From contig CBFIDK010000007.1 of assembly GCA_965661345.1 (NCBI GenBank), forward strand, positions 1-64,000: a stretch of DNA of 64,000 nt, read 5' to 3'. This DNA is from GCA-2862585 sp965661345 (GTDB lineage: Bacteria; Bacteroidota; Bacteroidia; Flavobacteriales; UBA7312). The first letter of the stretch is position 1. The number at the start of each line of letters is the position of its first letter. Of the stretch, positions 50,630 through 60,270 are shown piece after piece. The translations under genes were made by a program, and so were the position numbers. Below the pieces are notes generated by a model. It saw nothing but the letters and a program-made list of their open reading frames with translations, had not been told where the DNA came from and searched no databases.

Positions 50630-51400
50630 ATGATGAACAAACCCTTAATATTAGTTTCTAATGATGACGGTATTTCTGCACCTGGGATTCGTGCGTTGAT
50701 AGAGGTTGTAAGAGAAATTGGAGAAGTTGTAGTTGTTGCGCCTGACGGACCACAGTCCGGAATGGGGCATGCCATTACCTTAAACTCCACACTCAGATGT
50801 GATAAAGTTCGCATTGATGAGGGGCCTCAAACTGAATACGCTTGTTCGGGAACGCCTGTTGACTGTGTAAAGTTAGCCGTCAGTACCATTATGGATAGAA
50901 AGCCCGATTTGTGTGTTTCTGGGATTAATCACGGTTCTAATTCATCCATTAATGTGATATATTCTGGTACAATGTCTGCTGCGGTTGAAGGGGCATTGGA
51001 AGGAATTCCTTCGGTGGGCTTCTCACTATTGGATTATGCTCATGATGCTGATTTTACAGCTTCTAAAGAGGTAGTCCGTAAAATAGTACACAAAGTATTA
51101 GATGAGGGGTTGCCTAAAGGCAGTTGCTTGAATGTAAATATTCCAAATTTAGCCTATGAAGACATAAATGGGTACAAGGTATGCAGACAAGCAGATGCTA
51201 ATTGGGTAGAAGATTTTGATGAGAGAAAAGATCCAATGGGTAGAACGTATTATTGGTTGACCGGTTCTTTTCAAAATTTTGATAAAGGAAATGACACGGA
51301 TGAATGGGCTCTAGCCAATGGTTATGTGTCGGTTGTGCCTGTAAAGTTTGACATTACAGCTCATGAGACCATATCATTCTTAAAAAAATGGGAATTATGA
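50630..51400 (+). CDS. surE: 5'/3'-nucleotidase SurE
   Basis: SurE is a metal-dependent phosphatase acting on nucleoside monophosphates. The start at 50630 (or the adjacent ATG at 50633) gives about 256 residues with the metal motif ILVSNDDGISAPG, PDGPQSGMGHAITL, CSGTPVDCVKLAV and VSGINHGSNSSINVIYSGTMSAAVEG. It is followed by a small membrane protein overlapping by ATGA and then lpxB, so the three are likely co-translated. Confidence 0.95.
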   Translation: MMNKPLILVSNDDGISAPGIRALIEVVREIGEVVVVAPDGPQSGMGHAITLNSTLRCDKVRIDEGPQTEYACSGTPVDCVKLAVSTIMDRKPDLCVSGINHGSNSSINVIYSGTMSAAVEGALEGIPSVGFSLLDYAHDADFTASKEVVRKIVHKVLDEGLPKGSCLNVNIPNLAYEDINGYKVCRQADANWVEDFDERKDPMGRTYYWLTGSFQNFDKGNDTDEWALANGYVSVVPVKFDITAHETISFLKKWEL

Positions 51401-51684
51401 TAAACGAATCTTTATTCTGGAAAGGCACTGTTTTAGGATTAATATTGCCAGTTTTAGCATTTGTAATCTATTCGAATATTAAAATGGATGGCGACATCTT
51501 TGCGCTTTATTTTCAGCTTAAAGCCTTGGGAGTGCATACCCATGTTTTGAGTCTTTGTACTTTTATTAATCTTATTCCATTTTTAATTTTTGTCAGAACA
51601 AACAGAGACAAGCCCGCACAGGGGATTTTAATGACTACCATATTATTGGCGCTTTTTATCGTAATTAATAAATTCTTATTTTGA
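51397..51684 (+). CDS. Small membrane protein between surE and lpxB
   Basis: I do not recognise a named family. Starting at 51397 (ATGA overlap with the surE stop) gives 95 residues with three hydrophobic segments: GTVLGLILPVLAFVIYS, VLSLCTFINLIPFLIFV and GILMTTILLALFIVINKFLF. The last runs to the C-terminus. An ATG 9 nt earlier is possible. Its stop overlaps the lpxB TTG start (TTGA). Placement suggests a membrane function tied to envelope synthesis, but this is inference. Confidence 0.8.
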   Translation: MINESLFWKGTVLGLILPVLAFVIYSNIKMDGDIFALYFQLKALGVHTHVLSLCTFINLIPFLIFVRTNRDKPAQGILMTTILLALFIVINKFLF

Positions 51685-52766
51685 CAAACTATTACTTCAT
51701 AGTTGGAGAGGCTTCTGGCGATTTACACGCTTCAAACCTAATTAAAGAAATTTCAAAACTTGATGAAAACGCTTCTTTTAAAGGTTTTGGGGGAGAGCGC
51801 ATGCAAAAGCAGGGCTTAGAGCTTACTTTGCATTACAGTTCTATGGCATTTATGGGCTTTTGGGAAGTGATAAAAAACGTATCTGCCATTAGTAGAAATT
51901 TCAAACAAGCCAAAAAAGAACTTCTGGAATTCAATACAGATGTTTTGGTTTTAGTTGATTACCCAGGTTTTAATATGAGGATGGCTAGCTTTGCTAAGCG
52001 TCATGGAATAAAGGTGGTTTATTACATTACGCCACAAGTGTGGGCCTGGAAAGAATCGCGCGTAAAGAAACTAAAAAGAGACGTGGATTTACTTTTGCCA
52101 ATTCTCCCTTTTGAGCAAGATTTCTTTGCAAAAAATCAAATTGAATCTACTTTCGTAGGTCATCCACTTTTAGATGCGTTTAAGGATATTGATAGTAGAA
52201 GTGTTGAGTCAGATAAACCCATAATTGCTCTTTTACCAGGTAGTAGAAAGCAAGAAATTAGCACTTCTCTACCAATAATGATGAAGCTAGTGGAATCTTT
52301 CGAAAATTATCAGTTTGTTATTGCAGGGGCACCTTCGATATCAGCGGCTTTTTACAGAAACATAACTGGAGAATCCTATATTCCAATTCTATCTAATCAG
52401 ACTCATGCACTTTTGAAAGAATCGAAAGCTGCAATAGTTACTTCTGGAACAGCAACGCTAGAAGCTGCAATACTTAAAGTTCCTCAAGTGGTATGCTACA
52501 AGACCTCAGCTTTCTCCTACTTTTTCGGAAAACTTCTGGTAAAAGTAAAATTCATTTCCCTAGTTAATTTGATTGCTAATAAAGAAGTTGTCAAAGAGCT
52601 TATTCAAAACGACTTTAACGGTGAACGATTGGTGAAAGAACTTCATTATTTGTTGGATAAGAAGAATAAAACCAAAATTATTGGCGAATACAATAAGATA
52701 ATTGATGTGCTGGGAAGTGAAGGGGCTTCTTTACGTGCTGCTAAAGAGATTGTAAGCCTAAGCTAA
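51681..52766 (+). CDS. lpxB: Lipid-A-disaccharide synthase (TTG start)
   Basis: LpxB joins lipid X and UDP-2,3-diacylglucosamine to make the lipid A disaccharide. The 361-residue glycosyltransferase has YYFIVGEASGDLHASNLIKEI, FKGFGGERMQKQGLEL, YYITPQVWAWKESRVKKL and LLPGSRKQEI, with TSGTATLEAAILKVPQVVCYK near the C-terminus. The start codon is TTG inside the TTGA shared with the preceding gene's stop. The conserved YYFIVGEASGD begins right after it and there is no ATG nearby, so the start is well supported. Confidence 0.94.
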   Translation: MTNYYFIVGEASGDLHASNLIKEISKLDENASFKGFGGERMQKQGLELTLHYSSMAFMGFWEVIKNVSAISRNFKQAKKELLEFNTDVLVLVDYPGFNMRMASFAKRHGIKVVYYITPQVWAWKESRVKKLKRDVDLLLPILPFEQDFFAKNQIESTFVGHPLLDAFKDIDSRSVESDKPIIALLPGSRKQEISTSLPIMMKLVESFENYQFVIAGAPSISAAFYRNITGESYIPILSNQTHALLKESKAAIVTSGTATLEAAILKVPQVVCYKTSAFSYFFGKLLVKVKFISLVNLIANKEVVKELIQNDFNGERLVKELHYLLDKKNKTKIIGEYNKIIDVLGSEGASLRAAKEIVSLS

Positions 52767-52832
52767 CAAGATACAATCCCGTATTTTTAAATTTTACAAT
52801 TTTTGGTGATATTTGATTAATCATATTTCGCC

Positions 52833-54901
52833 ATGCATTTTTGGAACTCACTTCCTTTATTTCGACTTGTTATCCCATTTATTCTGGGAATAGTCCTTTC
52901 AAATATTGTATTTGAAGCATGGATTTATCGCCTTATTCCTTTTTTTCTGCTAGCATTAGTACTCACTCATTTTTTTATTAAGAGTTACAGATTTCGTTGG
53001 CTTTATGGTGTTTTATGCACTTGTTTACTGTTTGTGTTGGGGCTTTGTATTTTTCACTATTCATTGGAGAAAAACGACGAGCTACATTATGCAACTGTTT
53101 TGAATGAAAATAATGTTTTAGTACTAGAGTGCATAGAAGAGCCTGTAGAGAAAAAGAACAGTTTTAAAGTGCTGTCAAAAGTTATTTCGGTTAATAACAA
53201 ACCTGCTATTGGTAAAGTATTAGTGTACGTAGAGAAAAATGTAGATACTCTCCGATATGGAAGTAGGATTTTAACGTCCGCTGTTCCTAATGAAATTTCA
53301 CCGCCATCAAATCCTAATCAATTCGATTATAAACATTATCAAAATATTAGAGGAGTGACACACCAAGTTTATTTGTCATCTATTGATTTTACTGTTCTTA
53401 ATGGGCAATGGGGAAATCCTGTCATAAAAAAAATAAATGCTTTTAGAAGTAAACTGTTGAGCAGGTTATCAAACAGTCAATTGGATAAAAATCAATTTTC
53501 TGTATGCTCTGCTTTATTATTAGGAGATAAATCCGAAATGAGCCAAGAGCTCAAGCAAATATTTAGTGAAGCCGGAGTAATACACGTCTTAGCTGTTTCT
53601 GGACTTCATGTGGGAATTATATTTCTTCTGATAAATAAGTTATTGGTATTTATGAGTAGAACACTAGTTTTGAGAATTATAAAACTCTTGATTCTGTTAC
53701 TCTGTCTTTGGTCGTATGCTTTTATTACCTCATTAAGTCCGTCAGTAATGCGAGCGGTAACCATGTTTAGTTTCATCGCTATTGCAAATGTGATGCAAAG
53801 GCAAACAAATATTTACAATACACTAGCAGCATCAGCCTTTTTATTGTTGATACTTGAGCCAAATATGGTTTTCGAAGTAGGTTTTCAATTGTCCTATTTA
53901 GCCGTTTAGGGATAGTTTCCATATATCCAATAATTTATCCGCTATTTGTTTTTAAATCAAAATGGACGGATACACTTTGGCAATTGATTTGCGTGTCGAT
54001 AGCAGCTCAAATAGCTACTTTTCCTCTAGGAATATTTTACTTTCATCAGTTTCCAAATTATTTTTTAGTTGCTAATATTTTGGTCCTTCCATTGATACCA
54101 TTTATTATATATTTCGGGCTTTCTTTTCTTTTACTTTTTGATTTTTACTTTTTAAGTGAGCCAATTTTATTAATTCTATCATTTATTCTCGATAATTTGT
54201 TTTTGATATTGAGTGCTATTCAACAGTTGCCCCATACCATATCTTCCTTTTTATACTTACATTTTTACGAAGTGCTTTTAATATACCTTGCCATTGGCTT
54301 TAGTATACTTTCATATCATTTCAAAAAGACATTGTATTTGGTCTATTCATTAGTCTGTTTTTTGCTCTTACAGTTGATGCATTGGAATGACATGGAAATT
54401 AGAGAAAATAGGTCGCAAATAATATTTTATTCGGTAAACAAACACAGTGTATTTGGTATTGTGGAAAGCGATGCAGGCTTTTTCATGGCCAATAGCGATT
54501 TTATAAAAAATAAATCCAGTCAACAATTTAACTTGTTCAACCATTGGTCGTATTTAGGTTTGGATAAACCTTCGCTAATAGACTTAGATTCCAATTTCCA
54601 ACATCAATTCATTTGGAAAGAAGATTGTCATATTCAATTGGGAAATAAAAAAATGGTTTTAGTGAATGAAAATTTTAGTTTGAAACGGTATGAAAACCCA
54701 ATTGAAGTGGATTATTGCTTAATTTCAGACTATTTCCCTATTGACAAACTTCTGATAAGTTATAGTCCAAAAACAGTAATAATTGATTCAAGTTTACCGT
54801 ATTATAAAGCTGATAAATTAGAAATGGAAAGCAAAGACTTAAACTTGAATTATTACAATTTGAAAACTAATAATGCCCTGTTAGTTGATTTGAATGATTA
54901 A
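52833..54901 (+). pseudogene. comEC: comEC, DNA-uptake channel gene, interrupted by a one-base frameshift
   Basis: ComEC/Rec2 carries single-stranded DNA across the inner membrane during transformation. The first 358 residues contain the N-terminal membrane and DUF4131-like regions and the competence-domain motif IHVLAVSGLHVGIIF, then break at FQLSYLAV with a TAG at 53907. If one T is added to the TTT at 53905-53907 the frame continues as LGIVSIYP and joins VSIAAQIATFPLGIFYFHQFPNYFLVANI to the stop at 54901. That restores a normal 689-residue protein, including the C-terminal soluble domain (which lacks the metal-binding HxHxDH). Either a real frameshift or an assembly error fits. Confidence 0.85.
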
Positions 54902-56589
54902 ATCTTTCCTTCTGTAACTTCCATTATATCGTTTTCCATTGATGATGCTTTATCCACCAGACTTTGTCCTTTGGCAAGAATGTCGTTTACAAAGTCTTTA
55001 TCTTGACAATCTCCACAGTTAATTTTTACATTTAGAAATGCACCTCTAACGGCAGTTCTAGCACACAAAGCACCAACGGCTGCGTCAGTTACTGAGTTGG
55101 GATTTCCAAATTCAGACATGGCTTTCATTACTTCCATGGAGTTGTAGGCCGTTTCCATAACTTTAAATGGCGTGAGAATAGCAAATTTTGTTGCCTCTTG
55201 AATGGCTTTGTGACGTGCTGTTTTTTCTTCGTCACTATCTTTAGGAAGTCGGAATGCCTCCATGATTTTGTTAAAGGCATTTGTGTCTTCGTCAACTAAT
55301 CTCAAGAGTTCATTTTGGTAGGCAATACCCTTTTCAGCCCAATCGGAAAATTCTTCCCATCGATCATCCCAACCTCTTTTGTGTGCGGACAAATTGGCTA
55401 CCATTGTTCCTAAGGCAGCGCCCATAGCGCCGCAATAGGCAGAAATAGATCCACCGCCAGGAGCTGGGCTTTCGCTTGATGTTTCATTAGCAAAATCAAC
55501 AAGATTCATGTCCACTAGTTTTTTAGTTGAATCTTCAAGCATGTACTCAATAACTCGTTCTTCCAAAATAAATGGTGATAATTCATCGAGACCAAGTGAT
55601 TTTACAGCAATCTTCATGATTTCTTTTTCAGAAATACCAGTCGAGCGTTCTTGTTTTTTTAAGAAATGAACTCCAGCGTCAATTAATACTTTCTTGGGTA
55701 CTAGACCTACTAACTCTGAGCCAGTAACTCGTAAGCCTCGCGCTTGCGAGCGTTCACAGGTTTTGTCAAAAACCAAATGAAGAGGAGATACATTAATGTT
55801 TGTGAGGTTATATGAAATTTGTGCTACTCCGTATTCTTCAATATACCATCCAATACCTTTAACGTGTTTAAACAAACCCGCTTGTCGTACAGGCTCGCCA
55901 TTTTCATCCTTTAAAAGTTTGCCAGCAGGATTATTATTTTCTCTCAGCAATCTTCCAGCCTCTCTAATATCAAAAGCTACGGCGTTTGCTCTTCGTGTTG
56001 AGGTGGTGTTGAGGTTTATGTTGTACGCCACTAGAAAGTCTCTGGCTGATATGGCAGTTGCTCCTGAGCGAGCAACAGAACTGTTAAATTCAGCAGGGCC
56101 AAAGTCAGGCTTCCAATTTGGATCGATTAGCTTTTGTTTTAATCCTTCGTATTCTCCAGATCGGCAGTTTGCTAAATTTCTTCTTTTTTCTTCTTTGGCT
56201 GCATTTTCATAGCAATATATAGGAATGTTAAGTTCATTGCCAACGCGTTCACTAAGTTTATGTGCCCACTGTGCTGTTTCTTCCATTGAAATATCAGCAA
56301 TTGGGACTAAAGGGCAAACATCTGTTGCGCCCATTCTTGGGTGTTCTCCGCTGTGCTTACTCATGTCAATTAGCGATTGCGCTTTTTGTATCAATAAAAA
56401 TGCAGCGTCAATGACTTGTTGTGGTTCTCCCACAAATGTAATTACGGTTCTGTTAGTTGCTTTTCCTGGGTCAACATTGAGCAGTTTAACACCGTCAATT
56501 GTTTCTACAACAGAAGCAATCTCATTTATTTTCTTTGTGTCTCTTCCTTCAGAAATATTAGGAACACACTCTATTAGTTTTCTTTTCAT
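54898..56589 (-). CDS. ftcD: Glutamate formimidoyltransferase / formimidoyl-THF cyclodeaminase fusion
   Basis: This bifunctional enzyme moves the formimino group of formiminoglutamate, from histidine breakdown, to tetrahydrofolate and deaminates it. Of 563 residues, the first ~300 are formiminotransferase (LIECVPNISEGRD, NRTVITFVGEP, SGEHPRMGATDVCPLVPI). From about residue 360 the cyclodeaminase domain follows (SSESPAPGGGSISAYCGAMGAAL). The gene starts 4 nt after the hutI stop and converges with comEC with a 4-nt overlap. Confidence 0.94.
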   Translation of the reverse strand: MKRKLIECVPNISEGRDTKKINEIASVVETIDGVKLLNVDPGKATNRTVITFVGEPQQVIDAAFLLIQKAQSLIDMSKHSGEHPRMGATDVCPLVPIADISMEETAQWAHKLSERVGNELNIPIYCYENAAKEEKRRNLANCRSGEYEGLKQKLIDPNWKPDFGPAEFNSSVARSGATAISARDFLVAYNINLNTTSTRRANAVAFDIREAGRLLRENNNPAGKLLKDENGEPVRQAGLFKHVKGIGWYIEEYGVAQISYNLTNINVSPLHLVFDKTCERSQARGLRVTGSELVGLVPKKVLIDAGVHFLKKQERSTGISEKEIMKIAVKSLGLDELSPFILEERVIEYMLEDSTKKLVDMNLVDFANETSSESPAPGGGSISAYCGAMGAALGTMVANLSAHKRGWDDRWEEFSDWAEKGIAYQNELLRLVDEDTNAFNKIMEAFRLPKDSDEEKTARHKAIQEATKFAILTPFKVMETAYNSMEVMKAMSEFGNPNSVTDAAVGALCARTAVRGAFLNVKINCGDCQDKDFVNDILAKGQSLVDKASSMENDIMEVTEGKI

Positions 56590-56593
56590 TGAA

Positions 56594-57841
56594 TTAGGAT
56601 TGTAGTTGTCCGTTAATCATTATTTTTTCAATATTCTGATGTCCAAAAGAATAAGGAATAAATGCATATGATGGCATTGGTTTTGTTATGAATAAGTTTG
56701 CTTTTTTACCAATTGCAATACTGCCTAATTCGTGGCTTAAACCCATGGCGTAAGCGGTGTTAATGGTAGTAGCATTTATCACTTCCTCTGGAGTCATTTT
56801 AAGTTTAATACAGCCTAGAGAGGCTACAAAATTCATGTTTCCACTTGGACTTGAGCCTGGATTGTAATCGGTGGCCAAAGCCACTGGCATGCCTTCATCT
56901 ATTATTTTTCGAGCGGGGCCGTAGGGAATTTCTAGAAAGAATGAACAGGAGGGAAGAAGCGTTGGCATACATTGACTGTTCTTTAATGCGCTAAAGTCTT
57001 CTTCATTCATAATTTCTAGGTGGTCAACAGACAAAGCACCGTGTTTTACACTGGCTTTCACACCACCTAAAATGTTAAATTGATTGACATGGGTTTTTGG
57101 AATTAATCCCCATTTTTTAGCTTCAGTGAGTAAACGCTCAGTATCTTCAATAGAAAAATAACCTTCTTCGCAAAATATGTCAATGTATTCGGCTAAGTTT
57201 TCTTTAGCTATTTGTGGAAGCATTTCATTAATTATGAGATCAAGATAGGCTGATGAGTAGCCCTTGTACTCCTGAGGAATGGCATGAGCGCCAAGAAAAG
57301 TCGCTTTGATTGTCAGTGGACTTAATTCTTTCAATTTTTTGATAACCCTCAACATTTTAAGTTCAGCATCAACGGTTAGTCCGTAACCACTTTTTATTTC
57401 AATTGCACCAGTACCCATTTTCATGATTTCATTGGCGCGGTTTAGTGCACTTTCTAGAAGATCTTCTTCAGAGCTTTGTTGAAGTTTTTTGGCAGAATTT
57501 AATATGCCGCCTCCACTAGTTGCAATTTCTTCATAGCTAGCCCCTTTTAGACGTTGTTCCCACTCGTTCTCTCTGTTTCCAGCAAATACTAAGTGAGAGT
57601 GACTGTCGCAGTACGAAGGGAATACCATACCGTCATTGGCATCAATGATTTCAGTATTGTTCCAGTCATCAATGCCCGTCCAATCGTCCATAGTTCCAAA
57701 ATTAGAGATGATTCCATCTTTAACTTCAATGAAGGCATTTTTAATGGTTTGAAGCTGAGCCATATCTTTTCCAGCAACCCATTTTCTGATAGAATGTTCT
57801 ACCTGAACAATCTCTTTTATGTTTTTAATAACAGTTATCAT
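56594..57841 (-). CDS. hutI: Imidazolonepropionase
   Basis: HutI hydrolyses imidazolonepropionate to formiminoglutamate, the substrate of the next gene. The ATG at 57841 (415 aa) is chosen because the TATTTTTG promoter box overlaps an upstream ATG at 57868. The amidohydrolase has metal motifs FPSYCDSHSHLVFAGNRE and the GTGAIEIKSGYGL and TKVHVNQF-like KTHVNQFN segments, then LATDYNPGSSPSGNM. hutH and hutU are not in the window. Confidence 0.94.
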   Translation of the reverse strand: MITVIKNIKEIVQVEHSIRKWVAGKDMAQLQTIKNAFIEVKDGIISNFGTMDDWTGIDDWNNTEIIDANDGMVFPSYCDSHSHLVFAGNRENEWEQRLKGASYEEIATSGGGILNSAKKLQQSSEEDLLESALNRANEIMKMGTGAIEIKSGYGLTVDAELKMLRVIKKLKELSPLTIKATFLGAHAIPQEYKGYSSAYLDLIINEMLPQIAKENLAEYIDIFCEEGYFSIEDTERLLTEAKKWGLIPKTHVNQFNILGGVKASVKHGALSVDHLEIMNEEDFSALKNSQCMPTLLPSCSFFLEIPYGPARKIIDEGMPVALATDYNPGSSPSGNMNFVASLGCIKLKMTPEEVINATTINTAYAMGLSHELGSIAIGKKANLFITKPMPSYAFIPYSFGHQNIEKIMINGQLQS

Positions 57842-57865
57842 AGGTTTTAATCTCAAGCGAAAATA

Positions 57866-57873
57866 CAAAAATA
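57866..57873 (-). promoter_or_regulatory. Promoter -7 box of hutI-ftcD (TATTTTTG)
   Basis: TATTTTTG on the minus strand is an exact match ending 24 nt before the hutI ATG at 57841. It lies back-to-back with the aroC box. Confidence 0.55.
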
Positions 57874-57901
57874 GACCATTAATGCCTGCTTGTAAATTGC
57901 T

Positions 57902-57909
57902 TATATTTG
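57902..57909 (+). promoter_or_regulatory. Promoter -7 box of the aroC unit (TATATTTG)
   Basis: TATATTTG is an exact match ending 6 nt before the aroC ATG at 57916. It overlaps an upstream in-frame TTG (57907), which argues against that longer start. Confidence 0.55.
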
Positions 57910-57915
57910 TGGATT

Positions 57916-58974
57916 ATGAATTCAATAGGACGATTATTTCGTTTGACAACTTTCGGCGAGTCACACGGTGATTTGATTGGTGGAATTTTAGACGGTTGCC
58001 CTGCAGGTTTAGCTCTAGATTTAGAATTAATTCAATCTGAGCTAGATAGGAGAAAACCAGGTCAATCTTCAATTACCACCGAACGCAAAGAAAGTGATAT
58101 TGTCATATTTCATTCAGGAATATTTGAGGGCAAAACTACTGGTGCTTCAATAGGCTTTAGTATGAAAAATTCAAATCAAAACTCCTCCGATTATTCCCAT
58201 TTAAAGGATACTTTCAGACCATCTCATTCAGATTTCACATATTCTGAAAAATACGGAACTAGGGATTACAGAGGCGGAGGGCGTTCTTCGGCAAGAGAAA
58301 CGGCCAATTGGGTAGTTGCTGGAGCAATAGCAAAGCAATTGCTTTCACAGGTGAGTATTAACGCCTATGTTTCTTCAGTTGGCCCGGTATTTATCGATAA
58401 AAACTATTCGGAGCTTGATTTTTCAAAAACCGAAGATAATAGTGTTCGATGTCCAGATAAAGAAACAGCGGATAAAATGATAGCACTCATAGAAAGTATA
58501 AAGTCTGATGGCGATACTGTTGGTGGCGTTATCAGTTGTGTCGTTCAGAACATTGGTGTTGGGCTAGGCGAACCGATTTTTAATAAATTACACGCCAATC
58601 TAGGTCATGCATTACTGTCCATAAATGCGGTGAAAGGGGTGGAATTTGGCAGTGGATTTTGTGCTTCTGAAATGAAAGGTAGCGAGCATAACGATTTGTT
58701 TAATACAGATGGAACCACAAAAACCAATCGTTCTGGTGGCATTCAAGGGGGGATAAGTAACGGTATGGATATTTATTTTAGAGTTGCATTCAAACCGGCT
58801 TCAACAATCATGCAGAGCCAACAAAGTATAAATAATTCAGGAGAAGAAATTACATTGGATGCAAAGGGAAGGCACGACCCGTGTGTTGTGCCGAGAGCCG
58901 TTCCAATTGTAGAGGCCGTCACTGCCATGGTGCTTGCAGATTTCTACTTGCTAAACAAAACATCTAAACTTTAA
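57916..58974 (+). CDS. aroC: Chorismate synthase
   Basis: AroC makes chorismate from EPSP using reduced FMN. The start at 57916 gives 352 residues beginning MNSIGRLFRLTTFGESHG. Further family signatures are GQSSITTERKESD, RDYRGGGRSSARETANWVVAGAIAKQLL and the C-terminal RHDPCVVPRAVPIVEAVTAMVLAD. It precedes the symporter gene by 3 nt, so both are probably on one transcript. Confidence 0.97.
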   Translation: MNSIGRLFRLTTFGESHGDLIGGILDGCPAGLALDLELIQSELDRRKPGQSSITTERKESDIVIFHSGIFEGKTTGASIGFSMKNSNQNSSDYSHLKDTFRPSHSDFTYSEKYGTRDYRGGGRSSARETANWVVAGAIAKQLLSQVSINAYVSSVGPVFIDKNYSELDFSKTEDNSVRCPDKETADKMIALIESIKSDGDTVGGVISCVVQNIGVGLGEPIFNKLHANLGHALLSINAVKGVEFGSGFCASEMKGSEHNDLFNTDGTTKTNRSGGIQGGISNGMDIYFRVAFKPASTIMQSQQSINNSGEEITLDAKGRHDPCVVPRAVPIVEAVTAMVLADFYLLNKTSKL

Positions 58975-58977
58975 ATA

Positions 58978-60270
58978 ATGAAAAAACTAGCTCTACATTG
59001 GAAAATTATAATCGGCATGGTTTTGGGTGTCCTTTATGGATTGTTAGCCGTAAAATTGGGCTTAGTAGAGTTTACAGATGGTTGGATAAAACCTTGGGGT
59101 ACAATTTTCATTAATCTATTAAAGCTTATAGCTGTTCCTTTAATTTTAGCTTCCTTAATAAAAGGTGTAAGTAGCTTAAGTGATGTCTCAAAGTTGTCTA
59201 GGATTGGTGGTAAGACGATAGGGATTTATTTAATAACAACCTTGATTGCCGTTAGTTTTGGTTTGATTTTGGTAAATGTTGTTCAGCCTGGCAAGTCATT
59301 TTCTGAAGAAAAAAGAAATGAGCTTAAGGAGCAATATGCTTCAAGCGCTGCCTTGAAAATTGAGTCTGCTGAAAATGTTAAAGGCGAGGGACCTTTACAG
59401 TTTTTAGTAGATATCGTTCCGAATAATTTTATTCAAGCCGCCGGTGACAATAAGAATATGTTACAGGTTATATTTTTCGCTTTGCTTTTTGGTATTGCTA
59501 TGGTGATGCTGCCTAAAGAAAAAACATCGACGGTAAAATCCTTCTTCGATGGCATTAATGACATCGTCCTTCAAATTGTAGATTTAATAATGTTAGCAGC
59601 GCCTTATGGCGTTTTTGCACTTATTGCGGGTTTGGTTGTTGATTTTGGGGGATCCTCAGAATTGTTCAAAGCACTTGGTATTTATTCTTTGACTGTGGTG
59701 ATTGGATTATTGCTGATGATTACATTAATTTATCCTCTAATTTTACGCCTTTTCACCGATTTAAAATACCTTGATTTCTTCAAAGGAATTGCTCCTGCTC
59801 AAATGTTGGCATTCTCTACCAGTTCTAGCGCGGCAACATTACCCGTGACAATGGAAAGGTGCGAAGACCACTTGGGCGTCTCTGAAGAAGTATCGTCATT
59901 TGTGCTTCCATTGGGTGCTACCATAAATATGGACGGCACGTCATTATACCAATCCGTTGCGGCTGTATTTATCGCTCAAGCCTTTGGTTATGATTTGGAT
60001 TTGGGGCAACAAATGACAATTGTTTTAACAGCCACCTTGGCATCGATAGGTTCTGCGGCAGTTCCTGGTGCTGGAATGGTAATGTTGGTTATTGTTCTTA
60101 GTTCTATTGGCATTGACCCTGAAGGTATTGCTTTAATATTTGCAGTTGATAGAATTTTAGATATGCTAAGGACGGTAGTAAACGTTACTGGAGATGCTAC
60201 TGTAGCAACAGTTGTTGCCGCAACAGAAGGTCAGCTTAAAAAAGTAACTGATAAAGAATTAATGAGCTAA
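58978..60270 (+). CDS. Dicarboxylate/amino acid:cation symporter (DAACS family)
   Basis: A secondary transporter for dicarboxylates or acidic amino acids in the cytoplasmic membrane. The 430-residue protein shows the family pattern of eight transmembrane helices and two hairpins. Signatures are FINLLKLIAVPLILASLIKGVSSL, FSTSSSAATLPVTMERCEDHLGVS, LPLGATINMDGTSLYQSVAAVFIAQ and VNVTGDATVATVVAATEG. The exact substrate cannot be told. Its last bases overlap the next gene's ATG (TAATGAG at 60268-60274). Confidence 0.93.
   Translation: MKKLALHWKIIIGMVLGVLYGLLAVKLGLVEFTDGWIKPWGTIFINLLKLIAVPLILASLIKGVSSLSDVSKLSRIGGKTIGIYLITTLIAVSFGLILVNVVQPGKSFSEEKRNELKEQYASSAALKIESAENVKGEGPLQFLVDIVPNNFIQAAGDNKNMLQVIFFALLFGIAMVMLPKEKTSTVKSFFDGINDIVLQIVDLIMLAAPYGVFALIAGLVVDFGGSSELFKALGIYSLTVVIGLLLMITLIYPLILRLFTDLKYLDFFKGIAPAQMLAFSTSSSAATLPVTMERCEDHLGVSEEVSSFVLPLGATINMDGTSLYQSVAAVFIAQAFGYDLDLGQQMTIVLTATLASIGSAAVPGAGMVMLVIVLSSIGIDPEGIALIFAVDRILDMLRTVVNVTGDATVATVVAATEGQLKKVTDKELMS

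Noticed and set aside
53904..53910. Programmed -1 ribosomal frameshift in comEC
   Set aside because: The site GTTTAGGG does not fit the X XXY YYZ slippery pattern and there is no strong downstream hairpin. A missing base is simpler.
55796..56605. Two long plus-strand frames (138 and 126 codons) antisense to ftcD
   Set aside because: They mirror the ftcD codon pattern and have no promoter box or recognisable domain.
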